Below are positions 34,390-46,087 of a stretch of 64,000 nt of DNA, piece by piece. Each line of letters opens with the position of its first letter. The first letter of the stretch is position 1. Source of the DNA: Morchella semilibera (Eukaryota; Ascomycota; Pezizomycetes; Pezizales; Morchellaceae); assembly GCA_009192285.1 (NCBI GenBank), contig WBVU01000004.1, positions 4,672,001-4,736,000 of the forward strand. The letters are read 5' to 3'. Made by a program: the position numbers and the translations under genes. The notes under the pieces are model-generated. The model was not told the DNA's origin. It made no database searches and saw only the letters and a list, made by a program, of their open reading frames with translations.

Positions 34390-36377
34390 GGGGGACAGGC
34401 AAAAATAAATTCCCTGTGTGAATAGAGTGGTTGTGCGTATCTCTCTTCTTGTAGCGTACGTAACTAGCGTTTTTCTTTTCAAAAAAAAAAATAAACCTCT
34501 TGACAGCAACAGCGATTTTTTTCTAGCCCCCTTATTTGCATATTTGTATGGTATCAACTATAGCAAACCCGTTTTTGGGTGGCCAAGAACAGGGTCTTAC
34601 TCCTGTATTTTGAAAGTGTCCGAGCCATGGAGCTCGGATAAAGAAACTTCCCAATCATCAGGTATCACTCGCACCAAGCATTACCACGCTCATAAAATAT
34701 CACTCGTTATTCTACCTACTTAAAGAGTTAGCGATATAACCTAATGGTAATAATAATAACAACGATAACAATCCGCCACACCCGCACGTAACCGTTAGGT
34801 TATGATGAAGGTCCAAGAATTGACACCGCGCAACTGGGAAAGTTTCGGCCGGCAAGATGGATATTCAAGGGTGTGTGGGGAACACGGGATCCAAACCCGT
34901 AACCTTCCGCTTTACAGCGAAAGGGTAACCAGACGGCAGCCATACCTAGCGATACATCCCGAGCTTATTATTCATTGCGATTATAGAAATTAGTCAAAAA
35001 GATGCACCACCGAGTTATTAAGTGGGACTGGTTTCGTGCCCCTTGCGCGTCTTCCATGGATCCGGATATCTTCTCATATAGTAGGCAGTAGATTAGGATG
35101 GCTCGGGATGTTCGAGCATTCGCTTAAAGCTTAAGTAAAATAACTATGATTCAGTTCTTATATATGGTGCGTTTTTATAGAAATTGCTAGCAGTTCTAGC
35201 CTGTCGAAGTGTTGGTGTTATCTATTTTGGTTAGGATGTGTGAGATGTTCTAAAGGCAATTCGAGCAGACTCTTGTTCCCATCTCTTTCTCGATGCATGC
35301 ACACTGGAAATGTTGACCTGGTATTAAGCGGGGGGGGGGGAGTGAACGGCGAATACTTCTTGCAATAAAACCGGAAAGAGAGTACCTGCATGAAACAAAC
35401 AAATCGGGAAAATCTAATCGCCCTAACAGACCTATCTAGGTATCGCTACGTCCTATCTATAGGTTTACTTATGTAGGCGCAATAACTATGTTCAACAATA
35501 TCCCCAAAGGTTAAGAGTTTAAAGTATCCACCATAAGCATCTTTAGTGAATGGCTCTGCGGTAAAACTCATACTGCCGGCGTCTAGATAGCCCTTGAGCG
35601 CCAAAGTATAATTCAGTGCCCCGACCCATGATTTGAACTGAATCAAACGGGGGGCAGAGACAGAATTCTGACTAAAGATATACTTTTACTTTAGTAGTAG
35701 CCCATAAAGTGATTATACAATCGTCTCAAACCCGGAACCCAAGCCTTTACCTCGGCTCATGGAGGTTCAAGGATAGATAAGTAAATAAAGGAAATTTAAG
35801 CCCATAATAGAGGAGGAAAGAGATATAACCATAAGGAAACCTGCCATCAATCATCTATTTTCTCAAATCCGAGACAGATTACGACCAACCATACTCTGAC
35901 GAGAGTTTAAGGAAAGCAGACATACTAGCTATAAAACAGAATACAACTAAGAGCAAAGTAGAATTGACCAGATAAATCCCCACCCAAACCAGATAGTATA
36001 TAACAAAAAGTGATAGGAATCGTGTTAAGGATCGACAGGACAAAAGAGACTATGTTCATAAACCCGAAGATAAGAAAAGGGAAAGGAAATGCAAGAGGCC
36101 TAGGCTTTATACAGGGCATGTCAAAAAAAAAAATTAAGTGAAGAATCGTCTGCACAGAAAGAAAAAATCAAAGGACCTAATCTTTCGCAATGACAGATAT
36201 TATAAGCTTTGGGTAGAAAGAAGAATCCCTGCTAGCCCTTAAAATGCCCTTAAAGTGTATACGAAGCAACAAAAGAATAGGACCTGGGGTAAAGACAATC
36301 TTCCATTGCCCACCTGTCACGAATCGTGACTTACGGCCCAACCACATATCCCCAACCAGGAACAACCATACCGGAAG
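34390..36377. other. Intergenic with a tRNA-like segment
   Basis: About 2 kb without a protein gene. It contains a poly-A run near 34481, a TAATAA simple repeat near 34748, the tRNA-like segment listed separately and a poly-G run near 35331. The right part is AT-rich. Confidence 0.45.
34875..34949 (-). tRNA. tRNA-like sequence, probably degenerate
   Basis: Read on the minus strand there is an A-box-like TGGCTGCCGTCTGGTTA, a stem-loop CTTTCGC-TGTAAA-GCGGAAG, and a perfect T-arm ACGGG/CCCGT enclosing TTTGGAT, with B-box-like GGTTTGGATCC. GTTCCCCA follows as a possible 3' acceptor strand. I find no matching 5' acceptor strand, and the anticodon loop is six bases rather than seven, so the identity (Thr TGT or Tyr GTA) cannot be fixed. 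It is either a decayed tRNA or a tRNA-derived fragment. Confidence 0.35.
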
Positions 36378-38672
36378 CTACCATTCCGGTTCAAAATCCA
36401 AGCAAAGAGCCATACTGCTCAATCCTTTGATCCTCGTCAACACCACTAGATACCTGCCATCTTCATCCGTATCCAATCCCCCCATTCCGCCAATTTTCCC
36501 GCCACCACTACCACCTAAGAAGATAGTAGGATTTGTCTTAACAGACATTAAACCCCAGTCTTCCTCCTCCTCCCCGAGATTCTGCCTGCGCCTTCTACGC
36601 ATGATCTCTGGTTGCTGAAGCTTATGTCTCGAGGTTTGTCTGAACCAACGCTCCTTAGGCGGGGGCGGGGAGGCCGAGGAAGATGCAGAGGGAATTGCTG
36701 GCGGAGAGTCACCAGTGAAAAGGGTAGATGGGGTGGTAGCCGACGATGCAATGGAGTTTATCGAAGATGAGGAGTTACTTGAGGCCGTCCCAGGACGATC
36801 CATTGATATAGATTCACGTTTCCGCTTCAGACTCCTAGTTATTTGTGGTATATCCTCCTTCGGATTCTCAAGCCACGGGCCAGTCCAGCCTCCTTCGGGG
36901 ACCTCTTCGTATCCGACTGTATCGATTCTAGCCGTGACAGGTGTCTTTGCTCCGGGGCCTATAGGGAAGTGGTTCCAAGCTCTCATAACTGGAAAATATG
37001 CTTCGGAATCATTATCGCTTTCTTCGTCGCTGCCGCTAAGATCGCTGGTGGCCGAGGTTTTCTCAGGACTCTTGTTTTCGTCATAAATAACCCAGCTAAT
37101 ACCACTATCAACATTTAATGCCTCCATTCTTGTGTATTCAGCCATTGGCCAGGTGTAGAATCCCTCACGACTGTCAATTGCAGGCCGATTCTCTATTATA
37201 GGACGCATCTCGTCATCTGCATATTTACTCTGGTAACGACGGACCTCGAGGATATCAAAGTTGAGCGTTTCGAGAGTCCAGACCGAGAGGGTGGGATACT
37301 CCAGTTTTTCGTTAGCGTTGCGAGTCTTAGGTGGTATAACGTGAGGGTGGGAGGTGGATTCAATAAGTAGAAGATTGGGATAGCCCTTCTGCGGGCCTGG
37401 ATCGGAACTAAACTCCATCCGGATGGATTTTTCCAATAGATTTGTCCCTATCCCGATACCGCTTCTCTCCAATTCAATATCCTTGAGCAGTGTTGCGTCC
37501 TCTCCAGCTAAAGAGTAGACCAGAACTTTATATGCAGCTCTTTTTGGGACTTCTTCCCCCGGGATCTTAGAACCTCTGTCCTCGAATGCAACGACCATTT
37601 TTTCAGGTTTGCCTTTCCTTAGATTTGATGTAGGGAAAACCGTATAGGCACCTGGAGGCTCGGGAAGGAAATTTGGATAACCAGGACGCTTCTGTGTCGG
37701 CCATGAATCGCTGAGAACAGTTCTAGAAAGCATTTTCCCGGTGAGAATGCAATGGACAACAAGCATATACCTGTACTCTTGAGTAATAACCCCGTTTGGT
37801 CCAGGAGCAGTAGGCATTTGCGTTTGCGTCAGGTAATGAACCCATCCTCTGGTTCGCTGCAGTGAATTTGGGTTGTCTGCAAGGGAAACCTTCCACACAA
37901 CCTCATCCGTCTCATAATCCAAAGCAGCCATCTCCAGTCCCCAAGTTAGAACCTCTCGAAATAAGAGTACCACCAGACCACTTCCATTTCTTCCGGGAAC
38001 GTTTTCGACAGCGGTGATTTGGTGGACATGAGCGATTCTATTCCCGACACTCCCTAGCTTCAAACCCCGACGACCACCAATCCCTTCTCCAATTTTTTGC
38101 TGCCAAATTTTCCTGTTCGACTCGCACCAGAAAAGATATCCTGCTGTTGACGTAAATCCTCTATCACATATATGGTGCAGACGGTATTTGTGAACTTTGG
38201 TTGGTTTGGCTACAGCTCTAGCATGAAGTCTAAATGTAGCGCGGGAGAAGCTAAGACATACTTCTGAGAGACCTCTATTTGCAGCAACTTTCTTGGGGCT
38301 TCCAGAAATTGACCGAAGCTCATGTGACATTGAGGGTCTACGCCTCATTTTAGATTTCCCTTTGCCTTTAGCGATTTTCTTTGGCGGTTCTTCATCATCC
38401 TCTTCCTTCTTCATGTTTCCCTCCTTAATACTCCTTGGCCCTGAACTGGTGGGGGGGGTGGTTGTCGCATTCATCTCATGCAGCCGTTTTGTCTCTTTTG
38501 AGCGAGGGAAGTGCGCCTGCAAGGCAACCTTGCAGATATACTCAGAACTCAAGATATTATTCCAGGTTCTCGAGACTCGGCGGAGGCGAATGATATCGAT
38601 GGGGGGTAAAAGTTCCGCTATTATTGCAAGCTCATGGATATTGAGCGTACGGAAAGGGTCCGTTCGGCCCAT
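36378..38672 (-). CDS. F-box protein with uncharacterised C-terminal domain
   Basis: A single exon of 764 residues from MGRTDPFRTL; the frame is open further upstream to 38780, but this ATG directly precedes the F-box. The F-box covers about residues 6-56: LNIHELAIIAELLPPIDIIR, then RLRRVSRTWNNILSSEYICK. A basic, possibly nuclear-targeting segment follows (KKIAKGKGKSKMRRRPS). The long middle resembles the beta-strand-rich substrate-recognition part of fungal F-box proteins (GYLFWCESNRKIWQQKIGEG; LAGEDATLLKDIELERSGIG), but I cannot name repeats with certainty. The C-terminal region is Ser/Pro-rich with RRRRRQNLGEEEEDWGLM. F-box proteins link targets to Skp1-Cullin ubiquitin ligases; the target here is unknown. 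Confidence 0.75.
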   Translation of the reverse strand: MGRTDPFRTLNIHELAIIAELLPPIDIIRLRRVSRTWNNILSSEYICKVALQAHFPRSKETKRLHEMNATTTPPTSSGPRSIKEGNMKKEEDDEEPPKKIAKGKGKSKMRRRPSMSHELRSISGSPKKVAANRGLSEVCLSFSRATFRLHARAVAKPTKVHKYRLHHICDRGFTSTAGYLFWCESNRKIWQQKIGEGIGGRRGLKLGSVGNRIAHVHQITAVENVPGRNGSGLVVLLFREVLTWGLEMAALDYETDEVVWKVSLADNPNSLQRTRGWVHYLTQTQMPTAPGPNGVITQEYRYMLVVHCILTGKMLSRTVLSDSWPTQKRPGYPNFLPEPPGAYTVFPTSNLRKGKPEKMVVAFEDRGSKIPGEEVPKRAAYKVLVYSLAGEDATLLKDIELERSGIGIGTNLLEKSIRMEFSSDPGPQKGYPNLLLIESTSHPHVIPPKTRNANEKLEYPTLSVWTLETLNFDILEVRRYQSKYADDEMRPIIENRPAIDSREGFYTWPMAEYTRMEALNVDSGISWVIYDENKSPEKTSATSDLSGSDEESDNDSEAYFPVMRAWNHFPIGPGAKTPVTARIDTVGYEEVPEGGWTGPWLENPKEDIPQITRSLKRKRESISMDRPGTASSNSSSSINSIASSATTPSTLFTGDSPPAIPSASSSASPPPPKERWFRQTSRHKLQQPEIMRRRRRQNLGEEEEDWGLMSVKTNPTIFLGGSGGGKIGGMGGLDTDEDGRYLVVLTRIKGLSSMALCLDFEPEW

Positions 38673-41600
38673 CTTTGGTTGTATTTTGTTGTAGAGGCAG
38701 CGGATCCTTTGTTTGTGGATATATTTATAGGCTGAAGCCGAAGTATTGTGAGCAGTGATATCGAAAAATTTGTGGGTCACCGTGACGATAGAGGCAAAAG
38801 TAGAAGGTTTACCGACAGTACTAACGCAGTAGGGGAGAGGGGCGGAAAGCAGGAGCGGCCCAAGGAAGGTTAGGATAAGCTAAACCCTATAGCAACCGTG
38901 GGGGGGGGATGAGTGAACACTGCTATGATGCTGATGGTGGGGCGGGGCGGGGCGGAAGGGGGGGAGGAGGAGGAGAGGAGGAAGGAAGGAAGGAAGGAAG
39001 GAAGGAAGGAAGGAAGGAAGAGGAAGGAAGGAAGGAAGGGGGAAGGAAAGAGAGGATAGAGAGAAAGAAAGAGGGGAGAGAAACTCGGAAAGTGAGCTCT
39101 ACCGCAGGGCAACACGCACAAGCAGCAGCAGTGAAGCAGCAGACTGTTGAGTGGGGCAAGCAAGCCCGACAATAACAGCAGACAAACAGATAGGTGGATG
39201 GAGAGTTAGACCAAGAGGCGAGGTGGGCAGCATACTCTAGGCGTCGGAGGAGGGGGCGTGAGTGCAGTACGCAAAGGTAGCTGTCTCTAAAGCCTGTAGA
39301 GCACTCTACCGGCGGTACTCTAACTTTGCGTGCATATTATACAGGCAGTAAGTACAGTTGCACCTCGCTATGTTGAGTGGCTGAGATACAACTGATTCTG
39401 TACGGAACAGCAAATCATTTTTGCAGCATACACTCAGAAGATCTCGTACACAGCAAGGGATCCGGTACATACGTTGGGTTGCGACTGAATTCACTACAGG
39501 CACTGCTTCACTAAACTCATTCACTCACAACTCGCTCACTGCTCGGCAGTCAATACATTATGGGTAGGGCCCTAGGGGTGGAGCAAGGGCGTTCTTCCTG
39601 GATTGTCAAAGCTATGCAAAGGGCGCCCAAATGAAGAATGAGTTAAGTGAGTAAATAGGTGAATGAGACCACAGGCCTACACCTGGCCTCTTGGCGGGCG
39701 AAGTCGCCATGTGGATAAAAAAAAAACATGTTGTATGTAACAGTGTCGGGGCTGCTGCATAGTGAATGACTTGCCGGAAGATACTTTTTAATCGAAAATC
39801 AACCGATGGGGTGGATGGATGGATTGGATGGGGGTCTATGGATGGATGGGGGGTGGATATTGTGTCTGGGAAGGTCCAAAAGGCAATAATAGTCCAATAC
39901 CCTATCCTGTCTGTACCTTAGACATTGGATTGCATGCTGTAGGTATGATATACATTAGTCAAGATAACCCATTCAACTCGAAAGTGCAAAAAGCCATGCT
40001 TTCAACAAAAAGCACTTTGTTGACCAATTCAGACAGGCGGTGGTTCTGGTGAACGGTATGCTGGGAGTTTTGGCGGCAGGGATCCAGGCGATGAATGAAG
40101 AGAGAAGAACATGGGTGAAAGAAGATGAAGGCGGCGGGGGGCTCTAAAGTCACACAAGACCTCCTACGGAAAGTAAACAGTTGAGAAAGGTAAAAACTGA
40201 TTTATTTACAAGTCCCCCCCTCCCCCCCCCCCACTGAGTCCATGCATGCTATTTAGTTATGAGCCAACCAACCAACACGCTTCCCCCATTCCGAGCATGG
40301 ACGGGAAGAGGTTAGGCTCCCCTGTCATGCTGCAGCTTCGACTATCTGGAAAGTTTTCAAATCTGGGAAGGACGGCGATCTTCTGACGCGATACATGCCC
40401 ACTCGCTCCCTATGAAAAGAGCGAGCTTTCCCACCGAAATACGCGGCTTCTGCCAGTGTATATTGGCCATGGGGGGGATCATGCACACTAAGAGGACCAA
40501 CAGCAATAATATCAACACTTCCCTCCCAGTGGGTGGACCCATAACCAGCTCGAATACAGATGTCCATACTCCTCATCCCCCCAAAACACCCAAATCAGTC
40601 GAGAGATGCTGTTACAAAAAAACTAAAGTACGCACCTACTCACTCACCCAACAGCAAAAATAGATACCCATACTTACAGAACCACCCCACCACAATCAGT
40701 AAACAACGTTAACCGCGACAGCCGAATAAACAAACACCCGCGTGGATGGATATTTCGCTGAAACACGCGCACAAGTAGTCACCTGGGCTTTCTACATGGA
40801 TCAGATGGAAGAATAACCAGAGTTGCTTGTTTCCCCCCTCTAGGATCCACGAATGCTTTCAACAAAGTCACCACTCTGCATGCCTATCCGTAACCGCAGG
40901 CGCCATGGATTATGTACCAATCGATCCTCAACGCGGTCCTGCAGTGCCAAAGAAGGCTCCAGCTTACTGCATGCTAGTTTTGAAGACGCATGTTGGTCTC
41001 TCCCCTTCGAAAAACACACAGCATGCCCGCCAGGCCGCTTCTGTACTTATAGTTCCTTCTTTTCTTTGAATACCCCCACTCAGTCTGACTTATTGGGTAC
41101 CAAACAGGAATAGGCACTCCCAAGTTGCCTCTCCATTTCTGGTGCTGATATATACGCTTTGTACTACTGAGGACATATTTTCTCCTTCTTTGGAACCGCG
41201 GAACCAGAGGGAGCTTCGGTTACGCGGTTCCATTAGCTTGGTCTTATTGGGGACCCATTGATTCGCCCGGATACCGTAACTTATTGCACCTGCATGGCTG
41301 CATGTTCATGCTGTACGACCGGGAACTAAAACCCATGAAAAACGTTGTTTGGTAAAGGAAAAAATTTCACAGTAAATAATACGTCATCCTAGCTCTTACC
41401 GGCAGCTCTGTTTACTCCCAGAACACTCACTACTTCAGTGGAGTTGATCGAAACATCTTTCCATACGGACTGAGCCCGCCGCTTCTTATTTTTGGGGTCC
41501 GATGAGGCTTAGACATAGACATCTGATATCACAACAATGCAGTGCATCAGTGCGGCGGCTGCTGAGGGAAGATCATAGCAGAACCGTCGGAGGCAAATCC

Positions 41601-43805
41601 AGGCCGATAGGTACACCCCCGGATTACGAAGGCCGGCTGACAAGCTAAGATTGGTAATCATGAAGGAGAGGGTTCATCAGATGTCGGTCCAATCATTTTA
41701 ATCCCAGGCCGAGGACCAAGTTAATTGGATCGGGCATCGGCTCGCGGGAGCCTTTATTGGGAATTCCGATATCGATTGGATTACACCCATGTCCCACCCT
41801 GTTGGCAGGTTCTCAATCATGAGCAGTCACTCAAATAAACACCAAGTTTAGAAACGCATGCATAGTATATAATTTCCAATAAGAGGAAACCGGTTAATCC
41901 ACATATATATTATCAACGAAGACTAGCTAGGACAACCAAAGACGCATCAGTGTCTCGGTGTCTAGGAACTACCATGCCTTAGCTAAATAATTACTACATG
42001 TAGTGTTAATGGAATAAGCTTCTTTTCATCCCACGGATCGCGCGTCGATCACGATACCCACTAAATTCTGTGTGGTGCGGCAAGGGCTGAAGAACATTAA
42101 GCACAAGTACTTAGCGGATCTTCACACCTTCCTCCCTTGTCGCCAAGATATTGGTTCGTTCCCTTGCTACACTTTGACAAGGCTTCAATATCCCCAGTTA
42201 ATCTCGTGATCCTCCTAATTGTTCCGTATTAAAACAACACCAACTCTGCTCCAACCGAAACCATAAGTGCCTTACCTACATACATATAGCACTATCTGTG
42301 GCAGGGATATCACACGAAGTACTACTCTTTCTTCCCTAGCGATTTTCTCGACAATGAACGAAACTGCAACTTTCTTTACCCGGCCGTAGAAGATAACCCG
42401 TTTATGAAATAGAACTTCAACGGCTTTATAAGTTTACGTAACGTACTTTAAACGCTATATCGACACATTACTAGAGACGCCCCGGGCCCGGATCTAGATA
42501 AGACAACACTGTAAGTATTAACGTAAAGTGCTGATATCTAAACGCATGTATGTACACTTGGTATGATTGAACATTAGTATGTTATGAGACCACCCCATCG
42601 AGATGACTATCTTTTAGGGTCAAACTTTAAGATTATATCGTATACTTTAATCATAGAAAATCACTCGCTGCAACTCCCGGTCTCCAGATCCATCCCGGAA
42701 GCCAACATTCTATCAACCTGGCTAGAGCAAACATAAATACGATAGACAACTGGCTTTCCAATTTTATCATACTACTTGGCAGCCCTTTTTATACCAGCAT
42801 CTGTTTGGATCAGTAGACAACATACATGTACATAATAATAAAAATTTTCTCCATAACATGACATAGCATAGATCCAAGGCCGCCATCCTACAAGAAAACT
42901 CGTTAACGCAACCATCACACCCATAATAATATCGTCGAGTCTCGTACAATAATTCCAACAAATACTGGGGAATAAGGGAAGTGTCATGACATGTAGTGCA
43001 TACATGTACTACAAACTCTATTTTTATAATTATAAGCTGCTTGTATGTGATATATGAATTTCACCACCGCGGGCCGGTGGCAATGGCAGCTATTTTACCA
43101 CCGGTGTGAAACCGTAATTGGTATTAATGATCATAATGCAGGACAAAGACGGAACAAGGACTGAAATTCAGTGCTTATACCATCGGTGCATGGTAAAATA
43201 GTTTACCACTGTTGGCGAAATTACTTTTGACACATTTACCGCTCCATACTGTGTATAATCTCTTCTTACTAGCTTATATAACTATATGTAAGGGGTATTA
43301 ACTTAAAAAATCCATTCACATATACACACACGCCTGATTTAGTGATCATGACCGGGCAACGGCTACATGGTGCACCTCAGATTTTTGCGGCAGTAGGCTA
43401 ATATAATTGTGTGTAAACAAGGTTAACAACCCTTAGTCTAGAGCGCCTCTTCCAAGTGAGTAACTCATTTTAATATAATGAATTCAATTACAGTTGTAAA
43501 GCTAATACAATTTGCTAGACCTACATTTGTAACCGACCCATATATAACGGGATGAAGCCGAGTGGGTTGCAATTGGGGCCGAGGTCAAATTGATTCATGT
43601 CTCAACTGAGCGGCCTCATGATCGATCATGATCTACGCCATTCGAGCTGCTTTATATATATACCCGGGTCAACCACGAAGAACTTGAATATAAAAACGCG
43701 CTAGTAGGGGTCAAATTGGTTGCTAACAAAAAAACGATGTTCAGGCTCTTCTTGCCTGACCCGAGTATAATATATATGTACATTCATGTACTACATGAAG
43801 TAATA
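38673..43805. other. Gene-poor stretch with simple repeats
   Basis: About 5 kb with no gene I can support. It includes a poly-G run near 38898, the GGAA microsatellite (listed), a (GGAT)n run near 39815-39850 and poly-C runs near 40207-40231. A degenerate inverted pair lies around 43650-43785 (TACCCGGGTCA against TACTCGGGTCA on the other strand). TACATGTA words are frequent from 41990 onward. Base composition becomes AT-rich to the right. Confidence 0.5.
38978..39037. repeat. GGAA tetranucleotide microsatellite
   Basis: About fourteen GGAA/GAAG units in a row, slightly interrupted. This lies upstream of the F-box gene inside a purine-only stretch that reaches from about 38950 to 39090. Confidence 0.9.
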
Positions 43806-43807
43806 TA

Positions 43808-43940
43808 CTCGTAGTGCCCTGACGTTTTTGAAGCGCACAGAATTGCATACCATACAAAAATACGCCCAAGCTCCTGATTTTGGCCATGGGGTGTATGCAA
43901 TAGCGGCCCATGCAGTTCAGAAACGTCAGGACACTACGAG
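43808..43940. mobile_element. 133-bp TA-flanked inverted-repeat element (Tc1/mariner-type MITE candidate)
   Basis: CTCGTAGTGCCCTGACGTTT at the left end is matched on the opposite strand at the right end (CTCGTAGTGTCCTGACGTTT), 19 of 20. The element is bracketed by TA at 43806-43807 and 43941-43942, as expected for Tc1/mariner-like insertion. It has no coding capacity, so it would be non-autonomous. Confidence 0.75.
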
Positions 43941-43988
43941 TACATACATGTAATACATGTAATATCTGCTTGCCAAGGCCTGCAACTA

Positions 43989-44085
43989 CAGCGATGGGGA
44001 AAATTATTGTAGAAGTATGGTAAGAGTCCTATTGGCCAGGGCAGCCACCTAAACCCTGTTTCTACAATAATTTTCCCCATCGCTG
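43989..44085. mobile_element. 97-bp TA-flanked inverted-repeat element (MITE candidate)
   Basis: The ends begin CAGCGATGGGGAAAATTATT and are perfect reverse complements for about 26 bp. TA flanks both sides (43987-43988 and 44086-44087). The internal spacer is only about 45 bp. The perfect ends suggest a recent insertion. It lies just 48 bp from the element at 43808-43940 but shares no end sequence with it. Confidence 0.8.
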
Positions 44086-44187
44086 TACATCATGTACATG
44101 TAGAGTATGTACCTACATGCAGGCATATTGGTTGGGTGTTGCCAAGCTCCGGATCCGAGTGATATACCATGTCTAACATGTACTACA

Positions 44188-44212
44188 TACTACGGGTGTA
44201 GGGGTAAGTCTG
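44188..44212. repeat. Solitary end of the 46704-46787 element
   Basis: These 25 bases (TACTACGGGTGTAGGGGTAA then GTCTG) are identical to 46702-46726, one end of the inverted-repeat element 2.5 kb away. The matching other end is absent here. It is therefore a broken copy or a shared target. Confidence 0.65.
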
Positions 44213-44736
44213 GCTCTCGTGGTACGTGTATTGCAATTTTAAACTTGACCTACTGTATACGCCAAGACTACATTTCTGTATGGCATGTAATAGCGGTTGT
44301 GTTCTGAAACGCTATGAAGTTGTGGGTACATGTACATGTATGTACCTCTATCTCTAGTGTATCTAAGCTAGCATACGAATTGGACCGAGGATGTAGTACA
44401 GAAATATACCTCGGTATGCATCTGTATCTGTATATGTACAGGCTAGTACATGGCTAGGAGGCACGGGCCGAGCAATCTATGAGTACATGTATTTTCGATC
44501 TTGGAATCCGGCCTATATATAAAACAGCTTCCCTACATATTATGCAGGTGTGTGTAAGTAAGGCGTCGCCATCGCGACTTTTTAGAGACCTATTCCGTGT
44601 ACATGTATATGATTGCATCCGACACTCCATACTAATAATATATATAAACTCTGTTAAAGCCCCCAACACCACCGGCCTCTAGCTCTATGATTCTGCCAAA
44701 CTCTCAGAAGAAGACAGGGAAGGAGATACGAGTATT

Positions 44737-46087
44737 ATGGCTCAAAAATTATCGCTCACCGAGACCCGAGCTCTCGGTCTTGTTGTTGTGTTTAATTACC
44801 TCAATTTAGCTAGCTGGATCATATAGGTTTAATTAATTTCCTCCTTCACTCCGATAGACACAACTAACAGGCCCAGTTTTTCAAATAATCCAATACAGAA
44901 CCACCAGCTTTCTGGGTATAGAATCACCTCTGGCTTGAGAGAAGAACCTAAACGTCTTCAAGGTCGGCTATGCCTGTCGGCGCTTCTCAACTGCGCAGCT
45001 ACGGTCAGTCAATCTGCATATAGTCACTCATTCATATCCGCAATCGAAATGCCTCTCTAGTGTTATGATTGGTATATACAACAGAGTGTGTGTATCAGCA
45101 GCTAATTCGTAAATAGTGTGATAGCCAGAGAATCTAGTACCCGGCCTACATATTTGCGCTACTGTGAAAGCCAAGATATCAAACCCTGTACCGAGCCATT
45201 ACTCAAAGGCGGGCATGCGCTTTGGGTAGGTAAAAAACCGTTACCAGAGAAAATCTTTGTATTCATTCATGGTAGGTCGAAATTACCCAATAAATTCAGC
45301 CGTGCTAATCAATCGATTAGGAATATCTAGGAGGCGGGTTTCACCGCGGGTTAGCGGGAAGCCATATTAAACCTATCGACCCCGTAATCGCCGAGGCCAA
45401 AATTAAAAGGTCCGGTGGTTCACTATCCACCGTTATCATAGAATATAGTTCGTCTTTAGCCCCTTCTATCAATATATATGTCTGCGCGGATGCTAACAAA
45501 AAAAAGAAAGACCTGGCACCCGAAAACAGATACCTAGCACAGCTCATTCAAGCCATTTCGCTTTTCAAGCATATTCTCGACTTAGGAATTAGTCCGTGGT
45601 GAGTCCGCAGGCGGGAATTTGATACTGGGCCTCCTTTCGCACATCCTCCACCCCAACCCCGAGTTTCCAATACTACCTAAACTGGCCTCTCAGAGATTCA
45701 TCGGTGGGGCCATTATGATCTCCCCGGGGGTATCGTTCGATACAGATAGCGACTCCATGCAGGGATACAATGCAGAGCATGATATCCCAGGGGTCATAGG
45801 TGCGTGGCCACGCGGTTATCTAGGGTCACCCGAGGCTTGAAGGATGTAGTGAAGAGGATTCTCATCACTGCGGAGACAGAAGAGGTGATGGTGGATGACT
45901 TGATCAATTTTTCAAAAGCGCTGGAAAAGTAAAAGAAGTAGAACTTAGTGTTGAGAGTGGGCCACATGCGGTTCCGGTGCATTCTTACGAGAAGGGTGTG
46001 CCAGAGAGATCAATTATGTGGACTAAACAGATAAGGTGGGTGGAAGTATTAGGAGGGGTTAATTTAGTAGGAGACGAATTTTCATAG
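44737..46087 (+). pseudogene. Decayed alpha/beta-hydrolase (steryl-acetyl-hydrolase/hydrolase-3-like) gene
   Basis: Pieces of one family appear in order but in different frames. First is a start-like MAQKLSLTETRALGLVVVF at 44737. At 45118-45312 comes LRYCESQDIKPCTEPLLKGG followed by ALWVGKKPLPEKIFVFIHG, where the family has an FxHGGG oxyanion-hole motif. At about 45480-45600 is the PENRYLAQLIQAISLFKHIL region. At 45619-45780 comes LGLLSHILHPNPEFPILPKL and IMISPGVSFDTDSDSMQ, and at 45838-45930 LKDVVKRILITAETEEVMVD. The nucleophile segment (usually GDSAGG just before LGLLSHLLHP) is degraded, and stops and frame changes recur throughout. It lies in the repeat-rich gene-poor stretch. Confidence 0.72.

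Noticed and set aside
43070-43215. Further miniature element around the TTTTACCAC words
   Set aside because: The inverted match is short and interrupted and the ends cannot be defined.
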